From positions 1-7,306 of the forward strand of contig CAUJEQ010000115.1 of the NCBI GenBank assembly GCA_963169135.1: DNA of 7,306 nt. Direction: 5' to 3'. The notes under the pieces were generated by a model. The model ran no database searches. It saw nothing but the letters and a program-made list of their open reading frames with translations, and was not told the origin of the DNA. Each line of letters begins with the position of its first letter. Position 1 is the stretch's first letter. Shown one piece after another: positions 1 to 6,714 of the stretch. The translations under genes and the position numbers were made by a program. Origin of the DNA: Chloroflexota bacterium. Lineage in GTDB: Bacteria > Chloroflexota > Dehalococcoidia > Tepidiformales > Tepidiformaceae.

Positions 1-1491
1 GTCAGCGGCAACAGCATGGAGCCCGGGATGCACCGGGGCGACCTGGCGGTTGTCCGCAAGCAGGACACGTACGGCACGGGCGACGTCGTGACCTACCGCC
101 ATCCGGAGATCGGCCCCGTCATCCACCGCATCATCGATACAGACGGCTCGCGGTTCGTCTTCCAGGGCGACAACAACGACTTCATCGACCCTTACCGGCC
201 GGTCCAGGCCGAGATGATCGGTGAGCTCTGGATCCACGTGCCGGGCCTCGGCGCCTGGCTTTCACGCTTTCATTCCCCGGTGTACATCGCCGGGTTGTTG
301 TTCGTCGCTTTCGCCGGGCTGGGAGGGGGGACTGCTGCGGTCCGCACCACCAGAGAACACCGGAGGAAGCGGCGCGGCCAACCAGCACCATCCGGAGCGG
401 GCACCAGGGGGGCACCATCCATGAATCCACTACTGCGTGACTGGCAAGACACGCTCTCGATCCTTGCCGCGGCCGCCCTCGGATTGGGCGTGCTGGCCTG
501 GGTGGCGTTCAACCGCCCAACGACGCATGAGGTGCCCGCGAATACTCCCTACAGCCAATCCGGCGAGTTCCAGTACTCGGCCGCGACGGACGACGGACGC
601 ATCTACGACACCGGTGGGGCTACTTCGGGCGAGCCCGTCTACCGGCGCCTGAGCGATGCGGTGGCGTTCCAGTTCACGTACGCCTTCGAGGGCGCGGACG
701 CCGCGGGCATCGGCGGCAGCTACCAGCTGGTGGCCGAACTCGGCGACCAGAGCGGGTGGCGCCGGACTATCGAACTGACACCGGAGACGACGTTCACCGG
801 GAAAGAGTTCACGGCGGAGGGCGTGTTGAGCCTGGCGCAGGCGCAGGAGCTCATTGCCATCCTGGAGACGCAGTCTGGCGTGAAGAACGACCGCTACAGC
901 GTCACGATCACCCCGCGCGTCGAGGTCTCGGGCCGGATCGCGGGTACGCCCTTCGAAGACACCTTCTCGACGGCAGTGTTGGCGATGGAGCTGGACAACG
1001 TGCAGCTGCGGCTGGCGCGCGGATCGAGCACGGACCCGCTCGACCAGCTGACGCCTGGCGCCGAAGGCAACGTGAGCACGCGGGTGGAACGCGCGAATAC
1101 GATCGGCCTGCTGGTGGTGGACCTCCAGGTGGCAGCCGCACGCATGCTTTCGCTGGCTGGCCTCGGTCTCGTCCTCATGCTGAGCGGGGCCTTCGTCATC
1201 GCCCTGGTGAACCAGCGCGCTGAAGCCGGGATGGGTATCGGCACGAAACTGAAGTCGCCGCTGGTGACGGTACGCGGCAAGGTGCCGGCCGTCCGGACGC
1301 GGGTGGTGGACGTGACGAGCCTGGAGGACCTGGGGCGGATTGCCGTGCAGAGCGGCGCAGTGGTCTTGCAGGAGGCCCGGCCCGGCTTCCACGCGTACTT
1401 CGTGCACGACGGTGAGCTGACCTACCGCTACCAGGCAATGGGGATGCCGGAGATCCCCGCCGCCCAGTCACGGACGCGGGGAGCGGCCTGA
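1..1491 (+). CDS. Signal peptidase I (ER/archaeal Ser-His type) fused to DUF5305 module, 5' partial
   Basis: The frame is open from base 1, so the N-terminus lies outside the window. The first codons read VSGNSMEP, the signal peptidase I serine box (Ser codon at 13-15). They are followed by MHRGDLAVV, GDVVTYR, IHRII (His codon 124-126) and GDNNDFIDP. His in place of the bacterial Lys marks the SipW/ER-type family, which removes signal peptides at the outer membrane face. A transmembrane helix (about 280-345) and a basic stretch (HRRKRRG) follow. From ATG 421, still in frame, comes a second module: a transmembrane segment (about 455-520), an extracytoplasmic domain, a third transmembrane segment (about 1135-1210) and a cytosolic tail with SLEDLGRIA and ELTYRYQ. 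This arrangement matches DUF5305 proteins as I know them. AGGGGGG at 406-412 lies 8 bases before ATG 421, so the second module may also be made separately. The stop overlaps the next gene's ATG. The peptidase and DUF5305 calls are sound; the function of DUF5305 is unknown. Confidence 0.85.
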   Translation, partial: VSGNSMEPGMHRGDLAVVRKQDTYGTGDVVTYRHPEIGPVIHRIIDTDGSRFVFQGDNNDFIDPYRPVQAEMIGELWIHVPGLGAWLSRFHSPVYIAGLLFVAFAGLGGGTAAVRTTREHRRKRRGQPAPSGAGTRGAPSMNPLLRDWQDTLSILAAAALGLGVLAWVAFNRPTTHEVPANTPYSQSGEFQYSAATDDGRIYDTGGATSGEPVYRRLSDAVAFQFTYAFEGADAAGIGGSYQLVAELGDQSGWRRTIELTPETTFTGKEFTAEGVLSLAQAQELIAILETQSGVKNDRYSVTITPRVEVSGRIAGTPFEDTFSTAVLAMELDNVQLRLARGSSTDPLDQLTPGAEGNVSTRVERANTIGLLVVDLQVAAARMLSLAGLGLVLMLSGAFVIALVNQRAEAGMGIGTKLKSPLVTVRGKVPAVRTRVVDVTSLEDLGRIAVQSGAVVLQEARPGFHAYFVHDGELTYRYQAMGMPEIPAAQSRTRGAA

Positions 1492-1934
1492 TGCTGGCGA
1501 GGCTCCCGCGGTTGGCGTTGGGCAGCCTGGTGGGGCTGGCCGTTGCGACTATCGTCTCGGCGGCGGCGGCGAGCAACACGGTGCCGCCATCGCGGGCGGG
1601 CGAATCGGCGCACCTTGCCACGATCGCGGACTTCGTACCGCCAGAATGCGCCGGGATGCCGCTCACCCACCTGCAGATCGGGCCGGGTGGCGGCGGCGGG
1701 AATGCGCTCGTTCTCGGCACCGCTGCAGGCGGCACGCTTTCTGGCGGCGGCGGCAATGACTGCATCGTCGGCGGGGCAGACAACTACCTTCTCCGGGGCC
1801 AGGGTGGCAACGACGTCCTGGTGGGGGGTCCCGTTCCCTGGGTGATCCTCAACGGCGGGGGTGGCAGCGACGTCTGCTATCGGGGGGCGGCGCTGGTCGC
1901 GATCCCGACCGGGTGCGAGGCGTACTACCCGTAG
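1491..1934 (+). CDS. Small exported protein with RTX-like Gly/Asp repeats
   Basis: This 147-residue protein starts at the ATG that shares one base with the preceding stop (TGATG), with GGGGAG at 1478-1483 as ribosome binding site, so it is probably translationally coupled to the signal peptidase gene. Residues 1-28 look like a signal peptide: RLPR, a hydrophobic core (LALGSLVGLAVATIVS) and a small-residue cleavage region (AAAASNT). The second half carries three RTX-type nonapeptides, GGGGNDCIV (85-93), GQGGNDVLV (103-111) and GGGGSDVCY (122-130), the pattern of calcium-binding beta-roll proteins. Three copies are few compared with RTX toxins, and no enzyme domain is visible. Four cysteines (53, 91, 129, 142), two of them inside repeats, could form disulfides after export. 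It may be a substrate of the adjacent peptidase, which is inferred from position only. A surface or matrix protein is a reasonable guess; the exact function is unknown. Confidence 0.8.
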   Translation: MLARLPRLALGSLVGLAVATIVSAAAASNTVPPSRAGESAHLATIADFVPPECAGMPLTHLQIGPGGGGGNALVLGTAAGGTLSGGGGNDCIVGGADNYLLRGQGGNDVLVGGPVPWVILNGGGGSDVCYRGAALVAIPTGCEAYYP

Positions 1935-1950
1935 CCGGGTTCAGGCCCGG
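1935..1950. terminator. Possible bidirectional terminator hairpin between convergent genes
   Basis: CCGGG (1935-1939) and CCCGG (1946-1950) form a 5-bp inverted repeat around a 6-base loop, extendable by one T-G pair. It lies exactly where the RTX gene (stop 1932-1934) and the recombinase gene (stop 1941-1943) converge. There is no T tract on either side, so an intrinsic terminator is only suggested by position. Confidence 0.3.
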
Positions 1951-3356
1951 AGGAAGACGCGCAGATCCTCGTCGTCGACTTCGATCCGGTCGACCACTTC
2001 GCGGAGTGCGGCCTGGAGGTCCGCGAGCGAGAGTTGCTCCCACTCGCGGAGGACACGGAGGCGGAGTTCTTCGAGGTGGCGGCGGCGCTCGGCTTCGGTC
2101 TGCTGGGCGTGCAGGCGCTCCCGGGCGCTGGCCAGCTCGGCTTCAAGGTCCTGGTGTTCGCGGGCGAGATCTCCCCCCAGTGACTTCATGCGTTCAAGAG
2201 TGATGTGGCCGTGGGCAGCATCGGCCACGAGCTCTTCGACCTGGCGCCGGTTCCGCTTCATGCGGCTCTCGATGCGGTCGACCTGGGTGTGGAGGTCGAG
2301 CAGGTAGGAATCGACGTTGCCGGCGCGCCGAAGCCTGGTCACGGGCTGATCGTCTTCGGCGAGGGCGGAGCGAAGGCGTTCTTCGAGTTCGGCCACACGC
2401 TGGGTGTTATAGGCGCAACTGTTCTGGTTGGTGCGTGATTCGCACTGGTAGTAGCGGTAGGCGGCGGTCTTCTCCTCGCCGCTCTTGACGGTCCACTTCT
2501 GGCGGCGGCTGACGCCGATGAGCTTGTTGCCGCAGCGGCCGCAATAGAGGAGTCCACTGAGGAGGAAGGGCTGCACGGTGCGGGTTCGGGTCACCCCGTG
2601 GCGGGATTGAAGACGGTCCTGCACTTTCCGGAAGTCTTCGGGCGAAACGAGCGCGGGGTGGCTGCCGGTGACGGTGGTACCGAAGCGGGAATAGTGGCCG
2701 AGATAGGCACGGTTCCGGAGGATGTCGCGGACGGTGACCATGCTCCAGCGGCCGCCGCGGCGAGTAACGACGTTTTCGCTGTTGAGCTGGCCGGCGATCT
2801 TGCGGATGCCCATGCCCTCCTGGAGGTAGAGCCGAAAAATGTAGCGGACGACGACGGACTCCTCCGGGACGAGTTCGAGGCGGCGGCGGGGGCCGACCCG
2901 GTAGCCGTAGGGTGGGCGGCCGAGGGCTTCGCCCTTGACGGCCTTGCGGCGCATCGCGGAGCGCACCTTCTCGGAGACCGGTGTGCCTTCGCCACGGTCG
3001 GCCCAGGTCTCGACGAGCTCGCGGAAGGCCTCGGCGCCACTGTGGGCGAGAAGCACGGGGACACCGGTCTGCTCGATCTCGAGCAGCTTCAGCGCGCCCT
3101 GGCCCAGATCTGGGCCCAACGTGCCCAGGCTATCAACGACAACGATCGTGAAGCCGCGGTCGGCGCGGCCAAGGAAGTGGAGCATCTGGGGGAAGCCGCC
3201 AGCGCCGGGGGGTTCGTCTTCGGTATCGAGGAAGGTGCCGGCAACTTCGTAACCGTGGTGGGTGCAGAAGTCGAGAAAGGCCTGGTTCTGCTCGCCGATA
3301 CTCCGCTTGTGTCCGTTCTTGCGCGCTCCTTCGACGAAGTAGCCAACAGCGCGCAT
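1941..3356 (-). CDS. Large serine recombinase-like protein with a catalytically degenerate resolvase domain
   Basis: This 471-residue protein has the layout of large serine recombinases: resolvase-like domain (about 1-140), recombinase domain (about 145-250, with GRPPYGYRVGP, IRKIAGQLNSENV and ILRNRAYLGHY), a zinc ribbon (Cys272, Cys275, Cys305, Cys314) and a C-terminal coiled coil (about 320-440). The start at 3356 puts MRAVGYFVEG on the family's usual N-terminus (M-x-x-x-x-Y-x-R-x-S). The catalytic residues are missing. Aligned to gamma-delta resolvase, Arg8 is Val8, Ser10 is Gly10, Gln14 is Asn14, Arg45 is about Ala52, Arg68 is Ser76 and Arg71 is Thr79; only the Asp67 equivalent (Asp75) and the SIxxQ segment remain. 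The frame has no stop or shift, so it does not look like a decaying gene. It begins 4 bases after the zinc-ribbon gene's stop, with only a weak ribosome binding site (GGGTAG), so coupling is likely. Strand exchange is not expected; DNA binding through the C-terminal domains is plausible. Confidence 0.85.
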   Translation of the reverse strand: MRAVGYFVEGARKNGHKRSIGEQNQAFLDFCTHHGYEVAGTFLDTEDEPPGAGGFPQMLHFLGRADRGFTIVVVDSLGTLGPDLGQGALKLLEIEQTGVPVLLAHSGAEAFRELVETWADRGEGTPVSEKVRSAMRRKAVKGEALGRPPYGYRVGPRRRLELVPEESVVVRYIFRLYLQEGMGIRKIAGQLNSENVVTRRGGRWSMVTVRDILRNRAYLGHYSRFGTTVTGSHPALVSPEDFRKVQDRLQSRHGVTRTRTVQPFLLSGLLYCGRCGNKLIGVSRRQKWTVKSGEEKTAAYRYYQCESRTNQNSCAYNTQRVAELEERLRSALAEDDQPVTRLRRAGNVDSYLLDLHTQVDRIESRMKRNRRQVEELVADAAHGHITLERMKSLGGDLAREHQDLEAELASARERLHAQQTEAERRRHLEELRLRVLREWEQLSLADLQAALREVVDRIEVDDEDLRVFLRA

Positions 3357-3360
3357 GGGG

Positions 3361-4071
3361 CTACCCGACGAAGAGGATTCGCTCGCAGTTGGGGCACTGG
3401 GCGAGCTGGTCGGGCTGGAAGGCACGGCGGCGGATGGCTTCGGGGATGGTGACGCGGCAGCCAGCGCACATGCCCCCCTGGATGTGGGCGACGGCCATAC
3501 TGCCATGCCGGCGGCGGATGCTTTCGTAGACGCGAAGAGCCTGCGGGCTGATCTTAAGTTTCTGAGCCTCGCGCCTGGCCTCCACGCCGGTGAGAGCATC
3601 GCCGAGCCGCTTCGCTTCGAGCTGGAGTTCTGCCAGGTCGAGCTCTCGCTTGTGTTCGGCCCGGGCAAGTTGCTGGCGGGCCGAGGAGTGGGACGCTTCG
3701 AGGGTTTCGATGCGGCTCATGACCTCGATGAGCTGGTCTTCGAGTTTGCTCCGCTGAACCTTCAGCAATTCGAGCTCATGCTGGATGTTGCCGAGTTCCT
3801 TGGGATTGCGGACCGAGCCGTCGTAGAGGCGCTTCTCTTCCGGCTGGATACGAGAGTTGAGCACGCTGATGTCGCCGTCGAGTGCGCGCTGCGTCCGGCG
3901 GATGTCGTTGAGTTCGGCATCGAGCGAATCGAAAGTGGCGCGGGCCTGTTCCAGTTCCTCGCTGCCGCCCAGCCGCCGTTCGACCTCATCGAGGGAGGCG
4001 CGAAGGGTGGCGGCTTCTTCGTCGTACTCCTGGAGCGTGCGGATATCGGTAACCTGGGACACAGGCGGCAT
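3361..4071 (-). CDS. Coiled-coil C4-type zinc-ribbon protein (COG1579 / zf-RING_7 family)
   Basis: The protein has 236 residues. Residues about 10-170 are an almost continuous charged heptad-like helix, predicted to form a long coiled-coil hairpin. RLYDGSVRNPKELGNIQHE (81-99) is the signature seen in this family around the helix turn. The C-terminus is a four-cysteine zinc ribbon, CAGC (202-205) and CPNC (226-229). The family is widespread in bacteria. Some members have been linked to nucleic-acid binding or to chaperone-like roles, but no single function can be assigned here. ATG 4071 is the first plausible start and gives the usual family length; the ribosome binding site is weak (CCGGA). 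It is the first gene of a minus-strand pair with the recombinase-like protein and is divergent from the DUF177-rpmF-fab operon. Family assignment is firm; the role is not. Confidence 0.85.
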   Translation of the reverse strand: MPPVSQVTDIRTLQEYDEEAATLRASLDEVERRLGGSEELEQARATFDSLDAELNDIRRTQRALDGDISVLNSRIQPEEKRLYDGSVRNPKELGNIQHELELLKVQRSKLEDQLIEVMSRIETLEASHSSARQQLARAEHKRELDLAELQLEAKRLGDALTGVEARREAQKLKISPQALRVYESIRRRHGSMAVAHIQGGMCAGCRVTIPEAIRRRAFQPDQLAQCPNCERILFVG

Positions 4072-4116
4072 TGTCCGGAGTAAAGGCTCGGCCAGCGGGG
4101 GCTAACCGTAGCACGA

Positions 4117-4145
4117 AGCGTAGGGAGCGGCGGCGGCGGCGTAAA
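4117..4145 (-). promoter_or_regulatory. Candidate promoter for the zinc-ribbon/recombinase pair
   Basis: On the minus strand TTTACG (4145-4140) and TACGCT (4122-4117) are separated by exactly 17 bases. They match the sigma-70 consensus at 4 of 6 and 3 of 6 positions. The implied transcript would start near 4110 and leave a leader of about 40 bases before ATG 4071. The spacer is a run of CCG triplets. The match is modest and rests on spacing and position. Confidence 0.25.
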
Positions 4146-4190
4146 CGCCCGAAGGGCACTTGAGGGGCGGGTTTTGCACAATCGTTACGG

Positions 4191-4199
4191 AAGGAGGGG
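4191..4199 (+). promoter_or_regulatory. Strong Shine-Dalgarno that sets the DUF177 start at 4204
   Basis: AAGGAGGGG lies just before ATG 4204, with 6 bases between GGAGG (4193-4197) and the ATG. It is the best ribosome binding site in the window. It favours ATG 4204 over the upstream in-frame ATG at 4174 and over ATG 4276, where homology to the family begins. Confidence 0.75.
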
Positions 4200-4203
4200 A
4201 GTT

Positions 4204-4776
4204 ATGGCGCGAAGGGCTATGCGGGCGGGAGCCGATGCGATTAACTGGAGGAACCACCTCCCCACGGGTACCCCAATGTTGTTCAACGTCGCACAGCTCT
4301 TGCGCCAGGAAGTCGGCGCGAGCCGCCGCTATGAGCTGGAGGCGGAAGAGCCAGTCCACGCCGGGCATGTTGAGTTGATCCGGATGCCGGACGGCGTCCT
4401 GGTGCGTTGCGAGGCGGACGTGCTGCTGGAGGCGCAGTGCAGCCGATGCCTTGCCGCGTTCGCCTACCCGGCGCACATCAGCTTCGAAGAGGTGTACGTG
4501 CAACAGGTGGACCTGGTACATGGGCACCGGATGCCCGAGCCGGACGACCCGGAGAGCTTCCGCATCGGGATGGATAACACAATCGACATTAGGGAGGCGG
4601 TGCGGCAATATAGCGAGACGGTCGCTGACATGCGGCCGCTATGCCGTCCGGACTGCCCGGGGCTCTGCCCCACATGTGGAACGGACCTGAGCATTGCACA
4701 CTGCCAGTGCGAACGTGGGCCAATCGACCCGAGGTGGGCGGCCCTGATCGGACTGAAGCGCATGACGAATGGGTAA
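4204..4776 (+). CDS. DUF177 / YceD family protein (ribosome-biogenesis associated)
   Basis: The protein has 190 residues from ATG 4204, chosen for its strong Shine-Dalgarno. The family part starts at MLFNVAQLLRQEVGASR (25-41), where most DUF177 proteins begin, so the first 24 residues (rich in Arg and Ala) are an N-terminal extension. The conserved cysteines are present: CSRC (79-82), then a cluster in the C-terminal part including CRPDCPGLCPTC (147-158) and CQC (167-169). These probably bind zinc. In E. coli YceD lies just upstream of rpmF and has been linked to 23S rRNA accumulation; plant relatives also act in 23S rRNA processing. The same linkage is seen here, with rpmF 20 bases downstream, which supports both calls. 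It is the first gene of the ribosome/fatty-acid operon. Identity is secure; the biochemical role is known only loosely. Confidence 0.88.
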   Translation: MARRAMRAGADAINWRNHLPTGTPMLFNVAQLLRQEVGASRRYELEAEEPVHAGHVELIRMPDGVLVRCEADVLLEAQCSRCLAAFAYPAHISFEEVYVQQVDLVHGHRMPEPDDPESFRIGMDNTIDIREAVRQYSETVADMRPLCRPDCPGLCPTCGTDLSIAHCQCERGPIDPRWAALIGLKRMTNG

Positions 4777-4796
4777 TCACCTGAAGGAGACCCGCT

Positions 4797-4994
4797 ATGC
4801 CCCCGCTACCAAAGCGGAAGTACCCCTCTTCTCGACAGGGAAAGCGGCGGTCACACCTGAAAATCCGGATGCCACACGTGATCGACTGTCCTCGGTGCAA
4901 GAGTCCCCGGCTCGCACACCACGCGTGCCCGATCTGCGGGACGTACCGGGGACGGGAAGTCATCCAGCTTCCGGAACCCGATCTCGAGAGCTGA
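4797..4994 (+). CDS. rpmF: 50S ribosomal protein bL32
   Basis: The protein has 65 residues. The N-terminus MPPLPKRKYPSSRQGKRRSH is the usual bL32 start (family pattern M-x-x-P-K-R-K...S-R..K-R-R-x-H). The C-terminal half has a complete C4 zinc site, CPRC (31-34) and CPIC (44-47), so this is the zinc-binding (C+) form. GAAGGAG at 4783-4789 is a good ribosome binding site for ATG 4797. The length is normal for the family. bL32 is a small protein of the large subunit near the peptidyl-transferase region. It follows DUF177 and precedes fabD, as in the classic yceD-rpmF-fab arrangement, and is probably co-transcribed with both. The gene is shorter than many callers' cut-offs and overlaps a spurious upstream extension of the fabD frame. 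Confidence 0.96.
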   Translation: MPPLPKRKYPSSRQGKRRSHLKIRMPHVIDCPRCKSPRLAHHACPICGTYRGREVIQLPEPDLES

Positions 4995-5011
4995 CGAGCC
5001 CGGCATACGTT

Positions 5012-5965
5012 GTGGCGCCTTTCCTTTCACTCACGGACCCGGTCCATGCCGACCGGGCTTTCGTGTTTCCCGGCCAGGGAGCGCAGTCGGTCGGGATGGG
5101 GAAGGATCTCTACGAACAGTTTCCGGCCGCGCGCGAGCTCTACGACCGTGCCGATGAGATCCTCGGTTTCAGCCTGAGCCGGATCTGCTTCGAAGGGCCC
5201 GAAGAAGAACTCCAGCAGACACGTAACACCCAGCCCGCCATAGCGGTCACGAGCCTGGCACTTCTGCGCGTGGCGACCGAACTGAACCCGGCGCTGCTCG
5301 AGCGGCCGGCATTCGTCGCCGGGCATTCACTGGGCGAGTACTCAGCACTGGTGGCGGCGGGTTCGCTGCCGTTCGATGAGGCGGTCCGGTTGCTGCGCAC
5401 GCGCGGCGAGCTCATGCAGGCCGCCGGCGACCGGAACCCGGGGACGATGGCGGCGGTACTGGGACTCGATGTCTCGGACTGCGAGGAAGTCTGCCGGGAG
5501 GCAGGCGCGGAGATCTGCAACGTCAACGCGCCGGGCCAGATCGTCATTGGCGGCCGGCGCGAAGCAGTCGTGCGCGCGCTCGACTACGCAAAGGCGCGAG
5601 GGGCGGTGAAGGTGATCCCGCTGAGCGTGAGCGGGGCATTCCACAGCTCGCTCATGCGCCCGGCGGCCGACGGGATGGTGCAACCGGTGGCAACCGCGAA
5701 CATCGGCGATCCACTGATACCGGTTGTGGCGAACTGCACGGCCATGCCCGTGACTGCAGAAGTGGACATCCGGCACGAGCTGGTGGACCAGGTGTGCCGC
5801 CCCGTGCAGTGGAGCCAGACGGTGGACTTCCTCGGGACGCAAGGCGTCGAGACGTTCCTCGAGTTCGGGCCGGGGCGCGTGCTGACGGCGATCATCAAAC
5901 GGATGCTGCGCAAGTCGAACTGCATCAACGTGAACGACGCGAGTTCCGTGCAGGTCTCACTCTGA
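5012..5965 (+). CDS. fabD: Malonyl-CoA:ACP transacylase
   Basis: FabD moves the malonyl group from CoA to acyl carrier protein, supplying the extender unit for type II fatty-acid synthesis in the cytoplasm. The sequence has FVFPGQGAQ (17-25, oxyanion-hole Gln22), GHSLGEYSA (104-112, nucleophile Ser106), Arg131 in LRTRGELMQ, GAFHSSLM (208-215, catalytic His211) and FLEFGPGRVL near the end, so it should be active. The start is uncertain. The frame is open far upstream, but that part overlaps rpmF out of frame and is not FabD-like. No ATG lies near the conserved AFVFPGQG. GTG 5012 gives 317 residues, close to the family norm of about 310. CTG 4991, overlapping the rpmF stop, is a less likely alternative. 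There is no clear Shine-Dalgarno, so coupling to rpmF translation is likely. The stop overlaps the fabG ATG. Confidence 0.93.
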   Translation: MAPFLSLTDPVHADRAFVFPGQGAQSVGMGKDLYEQFPAARELYDRADEILGFSLSRICFEGPEEELQQTRNTQPAIAVTSLALLRVATELNPALLERPAFVAGHSLGEYSALVAAGSLPFDEAVRLLRTRGELMQAAGDRNPGTMAAVLGLDVSDCEEVCREAGAEICNVNAPGQIVIGGRREAVVRALDYAKARGAVKVIPLSVSGAFHSSLMRPAADGMVQPVATANIGDPLIPVVANCTAMPVTAEVDIRHELVDQVCRPVQWSQTVDFLGTQGVETFLEFGPGRVLTAIIKRMLRKSNCINVNDASSVQVSL

Positions 5966-6714
5966 TGGGCGACCTGGACGGGAAAGCGGCGCTCGTCACG
6001 GGAGGGTCGCGGGGGATCGGGCGGGCGATCTGCCTGGAACTCGCGCGGCACGGCGCCAGGGTCGCGGTGAACTACCAATCGAACGCAGCGCTGGCCGAGG
6101 CAGTCGTTGCGGAGATCGCGGCTGCCGGGGGCGAGGCGTTCGCCATCCAGGGCGACGTGGCCGAGGGTGATGACGCGGCGGCACTCGTGAAGGCGACCGT
6201 GGACCGTTTCGGGGCCATGGACATCCTGGTGAACAACGCTGGAATCACCCGCGATGGGTTGCTCATGCGGATGTCTGAGGACGATTGGGACGCCGTGCAC
6301 CGGACGAATCTGCGGGGTGCGTTCCTGGTGACGAAGGCGGCCATGCGGCCGATGTTGCGGGCCCGAGGCGGGCGGATCATCAACATCACGAGCGTGGTGG
6401 GGGTAATGGGGAACGCGGGGCAGGCGAACTACGCGGCGGCGAAGGCCGGGCTCATCGGGTTCACGCGGTCGGTGGCGCGGGAAGTAGCGTCGCGGGCAAT
6501 CACGGTGAACGCAGTGGCGCCGGGCTTCATCAACACGGACATCATTTCGGACATGACCGAGCAGGCAACGACGGCGGTCATGGGCCAGATCCCCCTGGGA
6601 CGGATAGCCGAGCCGGACGAGGTGGCGCCCCTGGTGGCGTTCCTGGCGAGCGACGGGGCGGCGTACATCACGGGGCAGTGCATTCACGTGGATGGCGGTA
6701 TGGTGATGGCGTGA
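5965..6714 (+). CDS. fabG: 3-oxoacyl-[ACP] reductase
   Basis: FabG is the NADPH-dependent reductase that converts 3-oxoacyl-ACP to 3-hydroxyacyl-ACP, the first reduction of the elongation cycle. The 249-residue protein is a complete short-chain dehydrogenase: cofactor loop TGGSRGIG (12-19), a Rossmann fold, NNAG (90-93) and the tetrad Asn115, Ser143, Tyr156 and Lys160 (YAAAK). VAPGFINTDI and the terminal HVDGGMVM are typical of FabG within this large superfamily. ATG 5965 shares its A with the fabD TGA stop, and the fabG stop overlaps the GTG of nusB, so three consecutive genes are translationally coupled. Other SDR enzymes look similar, but the fabD/acpP context makes FabG the firm choice. 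Confidence 0.95.
   Translation: MGDLDGKAALVTGGSRGIGRAICLELARHGARVAVNYQSNAALAEAVVAEIAAAGGEAFAIQGDVAEGDDAAALVKATVDRFGAMDILVNNAGITRDGLLMRMSEDDWDAVHRTNLRGAFLVTKAAMRPMLRARGGRIINITSVVGVMGNAGQANYAAAKAGLIGFTRSVAREVASRAITVNAVAPGFINTDIISDMTEQATTAVMGQIPLGRIAEPDEVAPLVAFLASDGAAYITGQCIHVDGGMVMA

Larger units (their letters stand above)
4072..4203. other. Divergent intergenic region between the two operons
   Basis: This 132-base segment must hold the promoters of both divergent operons. It contains a CGG triplet run (about 4128-4140), a short hairpin GCCC-GAA-GGGC (4147-4157) and an alternative pairing of CGCCC (4146-4150) with GGGCG (4165-4169) followed by GTTTT. The hairpin sits in the leader or promoter of the DUF177 gene and could be regulatory, but nothing shows it. 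I see no convincing + strand promoter here. Confidence 0.4.

Noticed and set aside
430..1407. 325-codon open frame on the minus strand
   Set aside because: It is antisense to the DUF5305 module, with shadow-type composition and no recognisable motif.
1941..3356. Active integrase of a phage or transposon
   Set aside because: Catalytic residues are absent, and no att-like repeats, other mobile genes or change in base composition can be seen around it.
2598..3452. 284-codon open frame on the + strand
   Set aside because: It is opposite the recombinase-like gene, which has a zinc ribbon and recombinase-domain motifs. The + strand product has none.
3357..3668. Longer start for the recombinase-like gene at 3668
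   Set aside because: The extra 104 residues overlap the zinc-ribbon gene in another frame and show no domain. ATG 3356 aligns with the usual resolvase N-terminus.
3355..4083. 242-codon open frame on the + strand
   Set aside because: It is opposite the zinc-ribbon protein. The minus-strand frame has the family signature and four cysteines.
4128..4140. CGG triplet run as a functional repeat
   Set aside because: It is only about four units long and is expected by chance in DNA this rich in GC.
4154..4189. Sigma-70 promoter for the DUF177 operon with -10 CACAAT at 4177-4182
   Set aside because: There is no acceptable -35 at normal spacing, and the start site would fall almost on the Shine-Dalgarno at 4191.
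4769..5011. Longer start for fabD at 4769
   Set aside because: The extension overlaps rpmF out of frame and is not FabD-like. FabD homology begins only at about 5057.
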